NCBI GenBank assembly: GCA_029255685.2
Contig: CM055318.2
Location: forward strand, 7,259,001 to 7,323,000
Source of the DNA: Silene conica
Taxonomy: Eukaryota; Streptophyta; Magnoliopsida; Caryophyllales; Caryophyllaceae
Length of the DNA: 64,000 nucleotides
Direction of reading: 5' to 3'
Shown: positions 1 to 13,371 of the stretch, in pieces
How the letters are laid out: each line of letters begins with the position of its first letter
How positions within the stretch are numbered: position 1 is the first letter of the stretch
Notes under the pieces: generated by a model
Database searches by the model: none
Seen by the model: only the letters and a program-made list of their open reading frames with translations
What the model was told of the DNA's origin: nothing
Made by a program: the position numbers and the translations under genes

Positions 1-361
1 ATGATGGGGTTTGCAAAGTAATTTAAAACTAAAAACAAAAGGTATAGAGAGTATTAAAATAACCATCTTGAAATGAAAACCAATCCCTTAAATAATTAGT
101 CATAGGACTTGTACAATTGATAAAAAAAACTAACAAAATACATAATTATACAAATCAAATAAATTTCGGTGTCCTTAAACTATAAATCGCTACTAATAAA
201 ATATATAACGCTTTTGGATACCCTCTAATATTTGTTGGTTAGTGATACAACTTTCCATAGGAGGTTTAATTCCTCAATTGTAAGTAAAAAATTTTGTACT
301 CAAATATCATGAAAGGAATAACCTCTGTAATGTTATTGATCTGTCACATACTTAACATTAA

Positions 362-730
362 GGTAGTACCAAAACGGACATGGACACGGACACGACACGG
401 AACACGGCATTCCATGAAATTGAGGACACGGGACACGATATTTAAATATAATAAAATATATATTTTATGGTTATAAATAACGTATAATTTTATTTTTATC
501 ATGTATTTGAAGCTAAATCTAAACAAGTAAAGGTATAATTCGACCGTTATTATAACTAATTCTTATTTTCTCATCCAAATTCATCTTTTATTCGATCTTT
601 TTTAAAATTTTAATCCTCGTCTAAGCTATAATATTTTTAGCCATGTGTCCAACAAGTGTCGGGTGTCCGAGTGTCGGACAAGGTATCGGACACGGGACCG
701 CTAATTACGAGAAGTGTTCGTGCTACCTAG
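362..730. repeat. Possible decayed MITE with GACACG-rich ends
   Basis: The two ends are rich in GGACACGGACACG-like words and their reverse complements. The outer edges are roughly inverted: AGGTAGTACCAAAACGG at the left, and AGGTAGCACGAACAC when the right end is read on the other strand. The middle is AT-rich. I could not find a clean target-site duplication, so this is only a candidate. A similar GACAC-rich patch occurs near 50880-50998. Confidence 0.35.
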
Positions 731-1183
731 CTTAACAACAACGATGATGAAATAGATCGGTAATATTTCCTTTGTCCCGGTGAATATATAGTTTATATTT
801 ATTTGCTATAATGTGTGAGCTGAAAATGAAATAATTGTGAATTATTGATTAAAATACAGGGAGTAACCCTCTATCTATAATAACATCTTGAATTACCGAA
901 ACTTTGTTAAATATGACGGACTACTTTGTAGTTTGTACTCTATTACTTATTTACAAGAGTTATATAAAGTTAATTATAGGGTAAAATTACAGAGAAAAGT
1001 GAGTAAAAGCTCTGAAACCAGTACACAAAATTAGCACATGTATGTCACTTACTATCTACATGACTTTAATCGTTAAATCATTGTTGGTTTTCACTTTCTT
1101 CTCTTTAGAACCTTCTTTTTTCTAGCTAAATACCAAAAGCTAAATAAATGTATCAAGAGAATGTGAATGTGATCTTGAACAAC

Positions 1184-1357
1184 ATGTATATTCTTCGTAT
1201 GATGATTTATGGATCGAGTAGCATAGTGAGTTAAAGATGTTATTACCAATAATTATTGATCACAAATTCAATGTATATTCTTCGTATGATGATTTATGGA
1301 TCGAGTAGCATAGTGAGTTAAAGATGTTATTACCAATAATTATTGATCACAAATTCA
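1184..1357. repeat. 87-bp exact tandem duplication
   Basis: The sequence beginning ATGTATATTCTTCGTATGATG starts at 1184 and again at 1271, a period of 87 bp, and the two units look identical through CACAAATTCA. It is non-coding and recent, since no differences have accumulated. Confidence 0.9.
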
Positions 1358-2176
1358 ATTATAATTCGCTCGTTAAATCTGGTTATCTAGCTAGCAGCGA
1401 AGGGTAACATTCGCTATCCCAAATTTCAAAATTAAGATAATTATCGATTTGTTACTCCAAAATTGTTAAATATGTACCACCTTAATGCAAGTATAAAACT
1501 AAATGAGAAAAATTCGTTATCCCAAAAATTAATTTCTAGGTTTTCCCTTTGTAATACATGTACGAGAAGCTAGAATTTATAAAGGACACGAGTAAAGACT
1601 TAAAGGAAGAGGTAGCAAATGGTAAATTGGATTGAGATATTTCTGGTTTTTCACATATTGTATTTTAGGTGGTTCTGATTATTTTAATTTCTGGTCAATT
1701 TTGGATATTAAATTGCGGTCATTTTGGGTTTGGGTCGTGACTTCGAGTTGATGAATTTGCCCTTCACCCTTGTAATTGAGGATTGCTTATTTGGCAAGTA
1801 CAAATTGAAGGATGATAGTTCAGATCATCGGGATTAGAGAAGTCAGCCAAGAAATAAGGAACATCATTCAAGATATTAGAAATTTTTTTCTTCTCGTCGG
1901 TGCTTCTCTTCAAACCACTCATTTAAGAACCTTAATAGAATTGTTCTTAACATAGCAAAGTCGACTATGTAAGTTACGATATTTACTTATCGTTTAAAGA
2001 AAAAAATGAAGGATGATTTGAATTAGTTGATGCATGGGTTCATGCCCTTAATTGATGACCTAATAATATAACTTTAATTATTAGCTAAGCATGCAATCCT
2101 TTCATTTGAAATTGATGCTTACCAAAAAGTGTTATTGTTAATGTTTTCAAATCCATCAAGTAAATTTGGTGCCGAC

Positions 2177-2726
2177 TAGGGCTGTTAATGAGACGAGACA
2201 GCTCGCGAGCAACTCGAGATCGGCTCGGTCAAAGCTCGGTTAAAGCTCGGCTCGTGTGAGCTCGACTCGAGCTCGGGCTCGGCTCGAGAGCTTAACGAGT
2301 CAAGCCGAGCAAAGGCTGGCTCGACTCGAAAAGCTCGCGAGCGGCTCGAAGATTTGAGATTACATAAGATATGAATCATATCTTATAAAAATATACTCAT
2401 ATTTTATAGAAATATTTTATCATTATTATATCTTTGTATCATATATATCAAATATCTTATTGATTTGCTAAATATTTGTACATATAATTTTGGAACCTTG
2501 TTATTGAAATATCGGAAGAAAAAAATAAAAAAAACATACAATTTTATATAGGCTCGATTCGGCTCGAGTTTGGCTCGAGCTCGTGTCAAAGCTCGCAAGC
2601 TTTGTAACGAGCGCATTTTTTTCAAGCTCGAGTAAGATCGGCTCGAGCTCGAGCTCGAATTTTGGTAATCGAGCACGAGCCGAGCAAGGCCCAGCTCGGG
2701 CTCGGCTCGGCTCGTTAACACCCCTA
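2177..2726. mobile_element. hAT-type MITE, 550 bp, with CTCGAG-rich ends
   Basis: The element is flanked by a perfect 8-bp target duplication GTGCCGAC (2169-2176 and 2727-2734), the length typical of hAT transposons. Terminal inverted repeats are TAGGGCTGTTAA on the left and TAGGGGTGTTAA (reverse complement) on the right. Each end carries about 180 bp built from GCTCGAGCTCGGCTCG-like words, while the centre is AT-rich. Open frames inside come from the low-complexity ends and are not genes. There is no transposase, so it is non-autonomous. Confidence 0.9.
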
Positions 2727-2734
2727 GTGCCGAC

Positions 2735-5700
2735 AGATGAACAAGTATTTCATTTAAGAGGGTACAAGAAGCATACACTATCATTGTCGAAGTGGATTTA
2801 CACATTTCTCAATTCTCATCTTCTTTTGTGGTCACATAGAATCCACCTTTTTTTAATTTGAGTGCTTTAATTTTGGATTTCCCATAAAATATAACTTATC
2901 AATTCTCATCTATCGGTTAAGATTAGAGCTGACAAATTATGACAAGTCTGAAAATTCGACATAAAATTATTGGGTTTAGGTTGAAAGGTTCGTGATTCAT
3001 TTACATACATATAACACAAAACATGAATTTGATATCACCAATCGGTTTGAATTACCAGGTTTACTTAAGAATTAAGATAAAAGTATTGTAATAATAGGTT
3101 ATGTGTTTAAAACTCCCTTCCCCTTATTTATTTAAACTTGCCAAATTCTTAAGCAGGGTTAAGACCTGAATTTCAATTTATCGACCTGTTTAACCCAAAC
3201 CTGAAATGACCCGTTATTTTAGGGTCTATAGAGCTTATCTGAGGATCATCCCTTTGGGTTAAAGTAAATCAAAATTTTTATAAAAATATTAATATTTATA
3301 TATTATATTTGGAAAAATAGTTAAAAAAACTACTCCATTATTTTTATTATCTAAAATTACAAACACAATTAAAAAGTCAATTTATATAATTTTTTAATAT
3401 TTAATAATAAAATAACTATTAGAAAATTTATTTTAATGATTATATCAATATAATTAATGTAAACATTTAATATGATTAAATATTAATTTTAAATATGTTT
3501 TAAATTTTTAAAAAATATATTAGATATTATTTTTTTTAAAATCGTTAAAAAATGGCTTTTGAAATAATTTCTTAACACCTGGCTTGAAACCCGGCCCGTT
3601 CAACCTATCACAGGTCAACTTATAATGTATTGATGAGCATTTCAGGTCAAGCTCCATCAAAAAACAATTTTGTGGGCATTTATATTTATGAATTAAAAAA
3701 AGCCAAGGTAATATCATTTCTAATCACATCTTGTTTAAATTTAGAAAATCCATCAAAAGTCTTTAATTGTAATAGGGTAATAGCAAACATTACAATTAAT
3801 AAAACAAATTATTATAATGTCGTCCAAGTTGAAATGTTCATGTCAATATGTCAAGCGATCTAGCTAAAAATCTACATTTTATGATAGAATAGTCGATTTG
3901 AAGATCGATTGATTTAGAACATTAATATCCAGTTTCTCTCAAGTCTCAGCTAAGTTGCCTCCACGATTTTTTATTACTCATTTAAAATAATTAGAATATG
4001 AGAACGTAGATCATATTTTAAACGATCAAGGTGATTTATCTTTAAAAAAATCTACTAAATCTTGCTTTCAAAATTTTCAATAAAAGAAAAGTCTCTCTTT
4101 TAAAAAAAATTATATATAATCTTTTATTTGAAATGTTAAATATGTTAAATTAGTGAGTGGAAGATCTAAATAATAAAATTAAATAATGCTAGATGGTGTA
4201 ATGACTAATGATAACATGTTTTGTTATGGTAAGGAAAAAGGTAAAAAATGGGATAAAAGGACAAGAATGAGAAATACTTTAGGTTGGAAATATAATTATA
4301 GTAAAGAGAGTGAGACAGAATTCAAAATTCAGCTTTTACTTTACAATTTGGGTTGGCTTTTTATAAGAATAATTGGGTGACCAACTTTGTTTTTTTGGGG
4401 GTAAATAATAATAATAATAAATAATAATAATAATAATATGTAAAAACTTTAAATTTGTCTTTCTTCACATTCTCACCATTTTGTGTGTAGAAAAGGTGAC
4501 AAACATAGCTTTGGCATGATCAAGTGGGGACATTTTTCTTCTTTTGACTAACTTATTAGTGTATGTCATATGCATATAATATTGCTACACTTTGGTCCTT
4601 TCATTAATTATTGGTTGCTGTCATGCATGATAACCATAACGGCATGCACCTTGCACTAATAATGTGTACCAAGTCACCTTGTGATGGTATATCCGATCTG
4701 TTATTAGATGTTGTCACAAATTTACGACATATTTACTGTCAAGATAGAATAAATTGTTACGTGTCAAGTGATTTGCTTATTTTTAATCTATCTTATATAA
4801 ATAGTATTCGATCGACCTGTCGCAAATTTGCAACAGATATATCAATGACAATGAGAATTTGTGAATAATGAGTGTATGTGTGGGTAGATTTTGTGTGGTG
4901 TTAGTAATAATGTGAGTTAGTTGTCGGATTTGTTACTTGTTCAAAGGATATGTTACTTGTTCAAAGGAAAAAAGATAGATTTAGGGACAAACATAATGTA
5001 TACATTATTGAGTACGTACGTAGTCCATCTATAAGATCGTAATCTTTGGAAGAGTACAATAATGACTCTAAATAGACACGGACACAACGCAGTCTGACTC
5101 GCCCATCCATTTGAGTTGCGATGCCTAGGTCCAACATTCACCTACTCAGCCTGTTCGCCCCGGACCTGACCTAGGCCAACCCTTAAGCCGTCCAAATCCC
5201 TTCCCTTGACCATACCCCGAGTCGATTCAGGGTCTTACTCCTCTAGGCACGTCCCGACGCGTCTCCTCGATTAGATGTGTATTAGTATGTATAAGCCAAG
5301 GAGCACTGAATTACTGTAATTATACAATATGATCCTATTGATTTAATCATAGTAACATAATCAATCAAAAGTAGGATCCCGATCCCGACAAGCAATATTA
5401 GTCTATACAATTGCATAACACACATATATCATGTTTGTCACCCTTTTTTATTAAGTGTTATTTAAGGGGTTTCAGTCTTAGACTGTGAGAACGAATTGAC
5501 TCAATTTTTAATCGCTAAACTCCACTTTTATTAAATAAATTCTTACCCAACAATATTTGGTGGTACCTTTTTACCAATTGTTTAAGTGCGGATTTGGTCA
5601 GGACGTGTGTTGAGCCATGAAGAAGAAAGTTGCCCTTTGCGACTATATGGTAGGTTGAGCTAGTATGGGCCAATTATACGCTTACCCTTGCCTAGCCTTG

Positions 5701-6419
5701 AATCAAAACTTGGGTTGTTAGAGGTTGTTTGGTTGGAGTTTTGGGAACGATTGAAATGAATTCAATCAATTCTAGTATTTGATTGGAGTATGTGTTTGAA
5801 ATAGAATTAGTTTCGTGACCCGTGAATTTCACGGGATGTTTTGTTTTTAGTGTCATATTTTAGTGAATTAATACTATAACATACTACAATCAATCAACTT
5901 AAGATTTTCGTGTTTAAAGGGTTGTATAAAGTCAATTAGTCTTTTTTTAACACAATTTACTAGGATTTAAAGTGTTATAGATACCCCTAACAAAACTAAA
6001 ATAACTCAATGTAAGCTAAAATAAATTAGTTATATAGGTACTCATATAATTACATTACACAAAACAATATTATGGTCAAGCAATGATCTCCAGTGATAAG
6101 CACCCTCACAAATTGGATATTAAAATTTATCTATTTTGAAAAAAACATAATATTGTAGCTAATTTGTAGCTAATACAATAATAAATTGCGGAACCAAGAA
6201 TTTTTAAAGAGCAACTTGAACAACTATTGGATCAATCATTAGGCCGAATACTTCGTCTGTTAAACAATATTAAACAAAAATGTGTTATGTTGTCATCTTA
6301 AAGTTTTCACCTTCGACCATATATTTCAAAATATATACTAAGTGGTAAAAAACTATCAGTCATTCACGTTGTTGTCGTCAATCTTTAGTTAGTATGAAAT
6401 ATATAGTTCTTTTAGTAAT
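2735..6419. other. Intergenic DNA with microsatellite and short element debris
   Basis: I see no supported gene. It contains an (AAT)n microsatellite at about 4407-4438 and AT-rich runs at 3250-3560. A GC-richer patch at 5090-5280 may be transposon debris I cannot name. Segments near 2925-3245 and 3575-3650 carry GACCTG/CAGGTC words like those of low-complexity MITEs, but I found no clear ends. Confidence 0.5.
4407..4438. repeat. (AAT)n microsatellite
   Basis: A run of AAT trinucleotides broken by one AAA step lies just downstream of a short G tract. Confidence 0.9.
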
Positions 6420-8900
6420 CATAATATTTCATTTCTCCCTATAGTCTTCTTTCTGCACTGAATCATACCTATAAAAATAGTAACATAGTAATTAGTGTGG
6501 AGTAACCAACAACATATTGAAATTTGTTTTATGCAATATTATGGCTATTAACTTAAGCTTTCCCCTATAAATAATGAAAGAAGGAGGAATGAGAATCAAA
6601 TCGTAGAGGTGTAAATAATTTACCTTTGAGTAACTCAACACCACAAATATTCTTGATACTTCTAAATGAGAACAAAACAAACACATACGTGAAAGTGAAA
6701 ATGTGATAAACGCTTCATAACCCAGTGAAACTTCCATACAAAAATTAGTTACTAATTTAAAATCTTAATGCACGTAGCTTGATGAGAATGGAATGATAGG
6801 AAATATTAATAACACATTTGTCTACTGACGATAGAGATGAGAAAAAATTTGGCTTGTAAATTTTGCCTACCATTTCAAATATATAAACAATTGAAGGTGC
6901 ATTTTATGACTTTTAAGTATCTTTTTTCATTATTGTCAAATTTAATATATGCATAAATACGGATCAACATTCATGAATTTTGAGCATCATTTTTTCATTA
7001 TTATCAAGTTTAATATAGGCATAAATATGGATTAAGTTCATGACTTTTGAGCATCTTTTTTTCATTATTATGAAATTTAAAATAGACATAACTATAAAAC
7101 AATGAAAAATGGAATCTAAAGGTTTGTTTTATTAATAAGGAAATATGACAAATTACTACCTAATAAGTTCAAAATATTGTATATTACTACCTAATATAAT
7201 TAATTTTGCAACTTACTACCTAAAATCACATAACATTAATCAATTTGCTACCTTTTTTACGGAAACCGAACTTAAGTTAGTTTTAAATGTTCGGAATAAG
7301 TTAAATGACGATTTTACCCTTTCATAATAAAACATCTTCAACTCTCTCCCTCCCCCGATTAAACTCCATGATTCCGGTTCAACATTCAAATCAATCTCTT
7401 TATTAACACTTTCTTCTATCATTCTCCTCATTATTCCAACAACTTTTTTTTCCCTTGAATTTCTCAATTTCACCCAAAAAAGCAACCAACTTTCTTCTTC
7501 CCCCGATTAGACCCTTGAAGACATGTTACCACCGGAAAAATTTGAAGATTTAGGGAGAAATCTGGGATTTATTAATGAAAATAGAACAAGATTGATGAAA
7601 ATCGGGGGGAACTGGGTTTTGTTGATGAAATAGAACGAGATTGATGAAAGGAGAAATGAGTTTTGTTGAAGTAGGAAGGTGTTTTAATGGAGGAAGGAGA
7701 GGGGAAGGGTAATATGGGTATTAAATTAGATTTTAAATTTAAACGGGACGAAATAAATTGATTTCCGTCATTTTGGTAGTAATCGTGTCCGTTTTTACAC
7801 TTATTAGGTAGTTATTTGAATAATTGAATATAATAGGTAGTAAAATGCAAAATTTTAGATTTATTAGATAGTAATATGCTAAATAGCCTTATTATAATTT
7901 ATTTATTTAGTTTTTTTAAGTTATTTCACATTTGTCATTTCATATGTAATTTGACATGTCACATTATTAATTAGATGTTTTAGGTAATCTTTTAATAAGA
8001 TTTTATGTCTACTTACAATAGGGATGGGAAAAAATTTGGGTTGTAAACTTTGTCTTCCATTTCAAATATATAAACAATTGAAGGTGCATTTTATGACTTT
8101 GAAATATCTTTTTTCATAATTGTCCAATTTAATATATGCATAAATATTGATCAAGGTTCATGAATTTTGAACATCATTTTTTCATTATTATCAACTTTAA
8201 TATAGGCATAAATATGTATTAAGTGCATGACTTTTGGGCATTCTGTTTTCATTATTATGAAATTTAAAATAGACATAAATATAGAGCAATGAAAAAAGGA
8301 ATCTAAATGTTTGTTTTATTATTATAATTTATTTATTTATTTTTTCACATTTGTCATATCACATTTAATTTGTCATGCCATATTTAATTTGTCATGTCAC
8401 ATTATAATTAGATGTTTTCAGGTAGCCTTTTAATAAGATTTTATGTCTACTGAGGATAGAGATGGGAACATTTGGCTTGTAAATTTTGCATTCTATTTCA
8501 GATATATAAACAATTGAAGGTGCATTATTTTATGACTTTTAAGTATCATTTTTCATTATTGTCAAATTTAATATATGCATAAATATGGATCAAAGTTCAT
8601 GAATTTTGAGCATCATTTTTTCATCATTATCAAGTTTAATATAGGCATAATTATGGATTAAGTTCATGACTTTTGAGCATTTTTTTTTCATTATTATGAA
8701 ATTTAAAATAGAAATAAATACAGTGCAATGAAAAAATGGAATCTAAAGGTTTGTTTTACTATTATAATTTATTTATTTAGTTTAAACAAAAATCACATTT
8801 GACATATCACATTTAATTTTCTGTGTCATATTTAATTTGCCACGTTACATTAGTTAGATGTTTTAGGTAGCCTTTTAATAAGATTTTATAGATTTATATT
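6420..8900. repeat. Tandem array of a roughly 440-bp AT-rich unit
   Basis: The unit runs from a TTTTATGTCTACT anchor through ATATATAAACAATTGAAGG, CATGAATTTTGAGCATC and ATGGAATCTAAAGGTTTG to GATGTTTTAGGTAGCC. Anchors near 6812, 8005 and 8444 give three units; unit 1 is split by the 750-bp element at 7139-7888. Spacing of about 440 bp holds between the intact units. A further diverged copy lies at about 9640-10131 plus 14241-15058, interrupted by the LINE. Inside each unit the motif around 'TTCATTATT..(A)AATTTAATATA' is itself repeated about three times, so there is a second, shorter periodicity of roughly 75-80 bp. Confidence 0.8.
7139..7888. mobile_element. Non-autonomous MULE-like element, copy 1 (750 bp)
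   Basis: The termini are GGAAATATGACAAATTACTACC on the left and, inverted, GGCTATTTAGCATATTACTA on the right. Sub-terminal repeats of ACTACCTAATAA continue inward for about 100 bp. The empty site can be read from neighbouring tandem-repeat units (GTTTTATTATTATAATTT). Comparison gives a 9-bp target TTATTATAA, intact on the right and missing two bases on the left. A second copy in the opposite orientation lies at 23405-24339 with a perfect 9-bp duplication. No transposase is present. Confidence 0.8.
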
Positions 8901-10129
8901 GATTAATTGTATACTAAATTTTCTATCAAAAAGTTTGAACGTCCATTTGTTATATAGGTAAATGAAGTTAGTAAGTGAAACCGAAAAGGGCAAATTAATG
9001 CAGAATGTTGAATTATTTATCTTTCTATTTTTTAGAATGATAAATCCTCCAATATAAGGACTTTAAATCATCTAAAATTGTAAAGCTTTTTATCTTATCA
9101 ATATTTTAGTTCTCATAAATCATATTTTTTTGGAAGAAACATAATTATGAAGTTTAATAAATGTTAGTCTTAATATATCATTTATATCAATTTGTCAAAA
9201 AATCTAAGATTTTAAATTTTTGCAAAAATGATAAATTGAGTTAAATAATAGTCTACTACAATTTCATTGTAATCTCATTATGTGTTATAAGATATATATA
9301 TATTGAATAATATAACATATACGCATAAGTGTTATATAATAATGAACAGTTAGCCATTATCAATATCGATATGATTTATTTTGTTTAACTTGTTAATAAG
9401 ATTGAGATCTCACAAGTCCAATTTCATTTTATGAGCGTTATTTTTGAAAAAAAAATATTAAATAAAAAACAAAACATACTAAAATAAAACATACATTTGA
9501 AAGTTTCCGAAATACTATTTTTTTATGTAACTAAAACCAATCGGTAATTCACATTCACATTATTAATATTGTTATTGTAGTTAGTTTATAATATAGTATT
9601 GAATGGAATAGAGGGAGTATTTGTTCAAACAATTCTAATATTCCTTTCTTCTTAGAGTTCTCCTTCTCCAATGAATCATTCCTACAAAAAAAATTCATTG
9701 AGTGATTAAGAACAAACAAAATAGTGGAATTTGATTTATGGAATATTAATTAACCTTATCGTTATTAATTCAAGTTTTCGTTTAAATAATAATAAAAGAA
9801 ATAAAGAGTTGAATCATAAATATGTAAATATTAGCTTTGGATATTACAACTTCACAAATCTTGATAGTCCTAAATGAAAAAAAATAACATATACGTGAGG
9901 TTAAATGAGTTCTTCATAGCCAATGAAACTTAAAAATAAATAAATAAATAAGTAAAACTGTAATACACTTACTTTACCTTAATGTTGATACAATGACAAG
10001 AAAGATTATTGCAATACAATTCTCTTTGTGATGGAGGTAAAAGTTTGGCTCGAATTTTGGCTCACAAATGTTGTCTTCCATCAAATATTTATAACCAATT
10101 GAGGATGCAGTTTACGACTTTTGAACGTC

Positions 10130-10131
<2 letters not shown>
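8901..10131. repeat. Intergenic DNA and diverged second copy of the 6.4-kb segment
   Basis: From about 9640 the sequence matches 6420-6900 in order, with divergence: the TCTTCTTTCTGCACTGAATCAT-like stretch, the AATATTxxTTAACCTTA stretch, the CACAAATnTTGATAnTnCTAAATGA stretch and the CAATTGAGGATGCA stretch. This makes the 440-bp array part of a larger duplicated segment. 8901-9640 is AT-rich with no feature seen. Confidence 0.6.
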
Positions 10132-10167
<36 letters not shown>

Positions 10168-10196
10168 TTTTTTTAAAAAAAAAAATAAAGGAAAAG

Positions 10197-13100
10197 TTAA
10201 ATGAAATTTGTGGGCACCCGCGAGACTAGCTGGGCGCCCACTCCCTTAGCAATAGCAAAACTAAGGCGAGAAAAAATAAAAGCAGCGTTCCGCGATCCGG
10301 CACCCTGGGACACAGAGAACTTCTGAATCCTCTTGAGCAAGGAAACAACATCTTCTCCTAATTCCCCCAAAGAAGAGAAGGAGAAAGGCAAGAAGCCATA
10401 TCCATGCCCCGCGCACAAGTCCCTGTACTTGGAGCACTTCCTCCGAGCAGCATCAACCACCACCCCTCCTGGCACAAAATCAGCCATGCCTGACTGAGTC
10501 AAAGGAGAGGACCCAACCAAATCCACACAAACATCGCGTCCCCTGTCCCAAGAATAGAGCAGCAAATCAGCAGGCCGCAAAGGCCCCCCCGCAGCATCGA
10601 GCAGCCCAATATTCACCTCCCGACCAGTAGAGATCCCCGACCGGTAGCAGATATCCAAAAGAGTATCACGGACAAAATTATGGCGATGTTTGACACCAAC
10701 AGAACTAACGCAAGAGACAGCGTGATCTCCGAAGACATCTCCATCAAAAACCCGGGAGCAAGCCGAACAAGGCAACGACACTGGAAACAGCGGAACACCC
10801 AAACGATAGCTGAGCACGCACCGGTAAGTCCGACTGTTCATAGTCTGCCCCAACCCAGAAATAGGGACAACCCGCAACCAATCAGACGAGCAACCGCCCA
10901 GCTGGGACTTCCAAAGCACCACCTGACGAGGGGTCAAAGAGAAAACCGACTCCGCCGAAGCAACAACCCTCGTGAAATAAACATCTGCCAATTTCTTCAT
11001 AAGTTTGGTGGCAGCGATCTCACTAGGGTTGCGCAGAAAGTCAGAACCCGAAACTGAAGCAAAAGCATCCATAGCTGACTGAAACGATGGTCCGGGGTCA
11101 TGGACACCCGAAACCTGAAGAAGCCGATCCTGCAAAGCCACAGACTGCAACCGAGAAGCAACAAAAGCATAGTGAATGACGTCGCCCGCAGCGTACACGC
11201 CAAGCCCACCAAAGGAAAAGGGGAGAGTGGCAAGCCTCCATTGCCAGTCACCGAAACCAGGTCCTGAAGCAGTGACGATACGCTCTAGATGAGAACGTAG
11301 AGCCACGTCAAAAATAGGCGCAGTGGCCCCAAAAGCAACAGGGGAACAAGTACGCAAAGCAAAGTATAGCTTCGAAATACCTGTGCAAGCCCGGAGCAAG
11401 AGAAGCTCACACTGCGGATCATCAATCAGAGAGACGGAGTCCATGAGCCCAATGGTCCGAGTCACTCTACCCATCACAACCTCACTACAAAAATCTGGGC
11501 ACACACTAACCGGACCACCAAGGATAGTAACACCACGCTGCGGCCGGGCAATAGCAGGGGGAAAAACACCCAAATCCCGGCTTCTGGGGTCGTCAGAAGG
11601 CCAAAAAACCTCGGTCTTGCCAACATTAAGATGGAGGCCCAAACGCGACCCGTCCTCCATAACCATCTCCAAAACCTTCCCCACAACAACGGTATCCCCG
11701 ACAATAGTACCATCATCCAGATACCAAGCCTGAAAACTCAAGTCGAATAAATCACGGATCTTACAAACCAAAGGGTGTAAAACCAGAGAAAAGAGCAAAG
11801 GGCCCAAAGGATCACCCTGCTGAACACCCTGACATGACCACAAGCTATGCTCACCATAATATAAACGAGCGGGACGAGAATAGCAAAACTCCACCCACCC
11901 AGAAAGTGCGGGGCAATGAGTACGCACCTCTCGCAACATGACTTCTCTGTCGACCATGTTGAAAGCGTTCTGGAAATCAACCAACAACATAGAAAGACCC
12001 ACCTCAGCACCCCGACTCTCAACCAACCGGTTCAAGGAATGCAGGATAGCCTCGCCCCCACCAGAAACACCTACCCCAAACTGAAGTCCATCAAAATAAC
12101 CACTCAAAGATGGACCAATCAAAAAAGCACCAACCTTGGAGACAAGGCGTCTCCAAATCGTACCCACGACAATAGGGCGGATACCACCACCCGGCTTAAC
12201 AAGCGGGGTCAGCGGCGCACTCGCGATATACTCACTAAGAACCAGCGGACACCGTCCCTCAAGGAAGAGGTTAACCACCCCAGTGATAGAAGCCAGCAAC
12301 TCATCGGAAACTGCAACCGCAGCACCACTCAAACAATCCAGAAGATGTTGAGCACGAAAACCATCCCGTCCACAAGAAGTACCACGCGGAAACCCCTGAA
12401 TCATACCCAGGACAGCGGAGACAGAGGCAACAAGAGGAGGATGTCCCGCAGAACGAGGAGGCAAAACAGGTGAAGGGACGATGGGATGCTTATCTGCCAA
12501 AGCCGCGATAGTAGCCGTAGTGTAAGGGGCAACTCCGGAAGATGATAGCACACGAACAGCGGCAGTATAGTGACCATCACAAATTTTCCGCCTACACTGC
12601 TTAACATTAGCCTCACCTAGATCAAGCTCCTCTTCAAACCGAAAAGAAAGGGAAGACGTAGCTAAGGTATCCCGAAGGACCTGCAACATGCCACCAGGCA
12701 CACCCCAAGAACAAATAGCACCAGAAATGCTCTCCTCCTGCCGTTGACGCCTGACAGCGGCACGACACTCACGACTACTCCGCGGAGAAAGTCTTGAGAA
12801 TACAAAGGGGTAAAACAAGTAGGGCAACCCAATATGAGAGATCAGAAGGAGAACGAACCACAGCATCAAGGGCCCCTTTAAGAACCCGAGAGAAACCAAG
12901 ACGACACCGCGGGGGAATGGACTTCACAGTTCGCAAACCCTTAGACAACAACCGATCAAGAGAAGTAACAGTGAACCCGCCGACAACCTCATGAACAACA
13001 CTATCAGAAGGCAAGGGTGGGTTAGGCTCAGACGGTCTAGGAAATTCGTAAAGAACGAAAGAGACAACCCCATTCCCCGAGTCTGGTGCCTCAACAAAAG

Positions 13101-13371
13101 TCCCATCCCCATGCAGACAACGCTTACTATGAGCATGCGTTTTAAAACAAACCCCACATAACCAGATACCCATGCGACAAAAGGTAGTCTCAGCCTCTTC
13201 GAAAATAGACAAAGAAGTAAGAGATTGTCGATTAATTACCTGGGCATCACCGGAACAGTGCCGATCACGTAGATGGGTAAGCATGGGAGCTTTTTTGAGA
13301 CCATTACCACGGCCATCTTGACACCCAGATAGCCCCACAAAAGGACAATGATACCGAGTGACGTTGGTCAT
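10197..13371 (-). pseudogene. LINE polyprotein: zinc finger, RT, CCHC, RLE endonuclease (one frameshift)
   Basis: This protein would nick target DNA and copy its own RNA there. The N-terminal part (ATG at 13371, about 198 codons, ending at 12775) has a C2H2-like finger: CPF, then C, then HLRDRHC. The main frame (10197-12899, 900 codons) has RT motif A Asp308 in LLVDFQNAF, QGDPLGP at 361-367 and YLDD at 393-396. A CCHC knuckle follows (C711, C714, H726, C730). The RLE region has RPAD at 775-778, Asp793 and a later KCSKY. The two frames overlap but differ by one base: the natural join appears to lie in the CTCAAGACTTTCTCCGCGG stretch near 12775-12795, where the first frame ends in TAG and the second reads on. 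Apart from that frameshift the 900 codons are open, so the copy is young. A naturally programmed shift is possible but less likely than a mutation. The many open frames on the opposite strand are shadows of its high GC content. Confidence 0.85.

Larger units (their letters stand above)
1..2168. other. AT-rich intergenic DNA, no gene seen
   Basis: I see no reading frame with coding character here. The stretch holds a short segment rich in GACACG words (362-730) and an 87-bp tandem duplication (1184-1357), both listed separately. The rest is AT-rich sequence without a recognisable element. Confidence 0.6.

Noticed and set aside
2404-2861. Ser/Arg-rich open frames on both strands
   Set aside because: They are translations of the CTCGAG-type word repeats in the hAT MITE arms.
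10680-12473. Several plus-strand frames of 70-185 codons
   Set aside because: They are antisense shadows of the GC-rich LINE polyprotein, which alone has conserved motifs.
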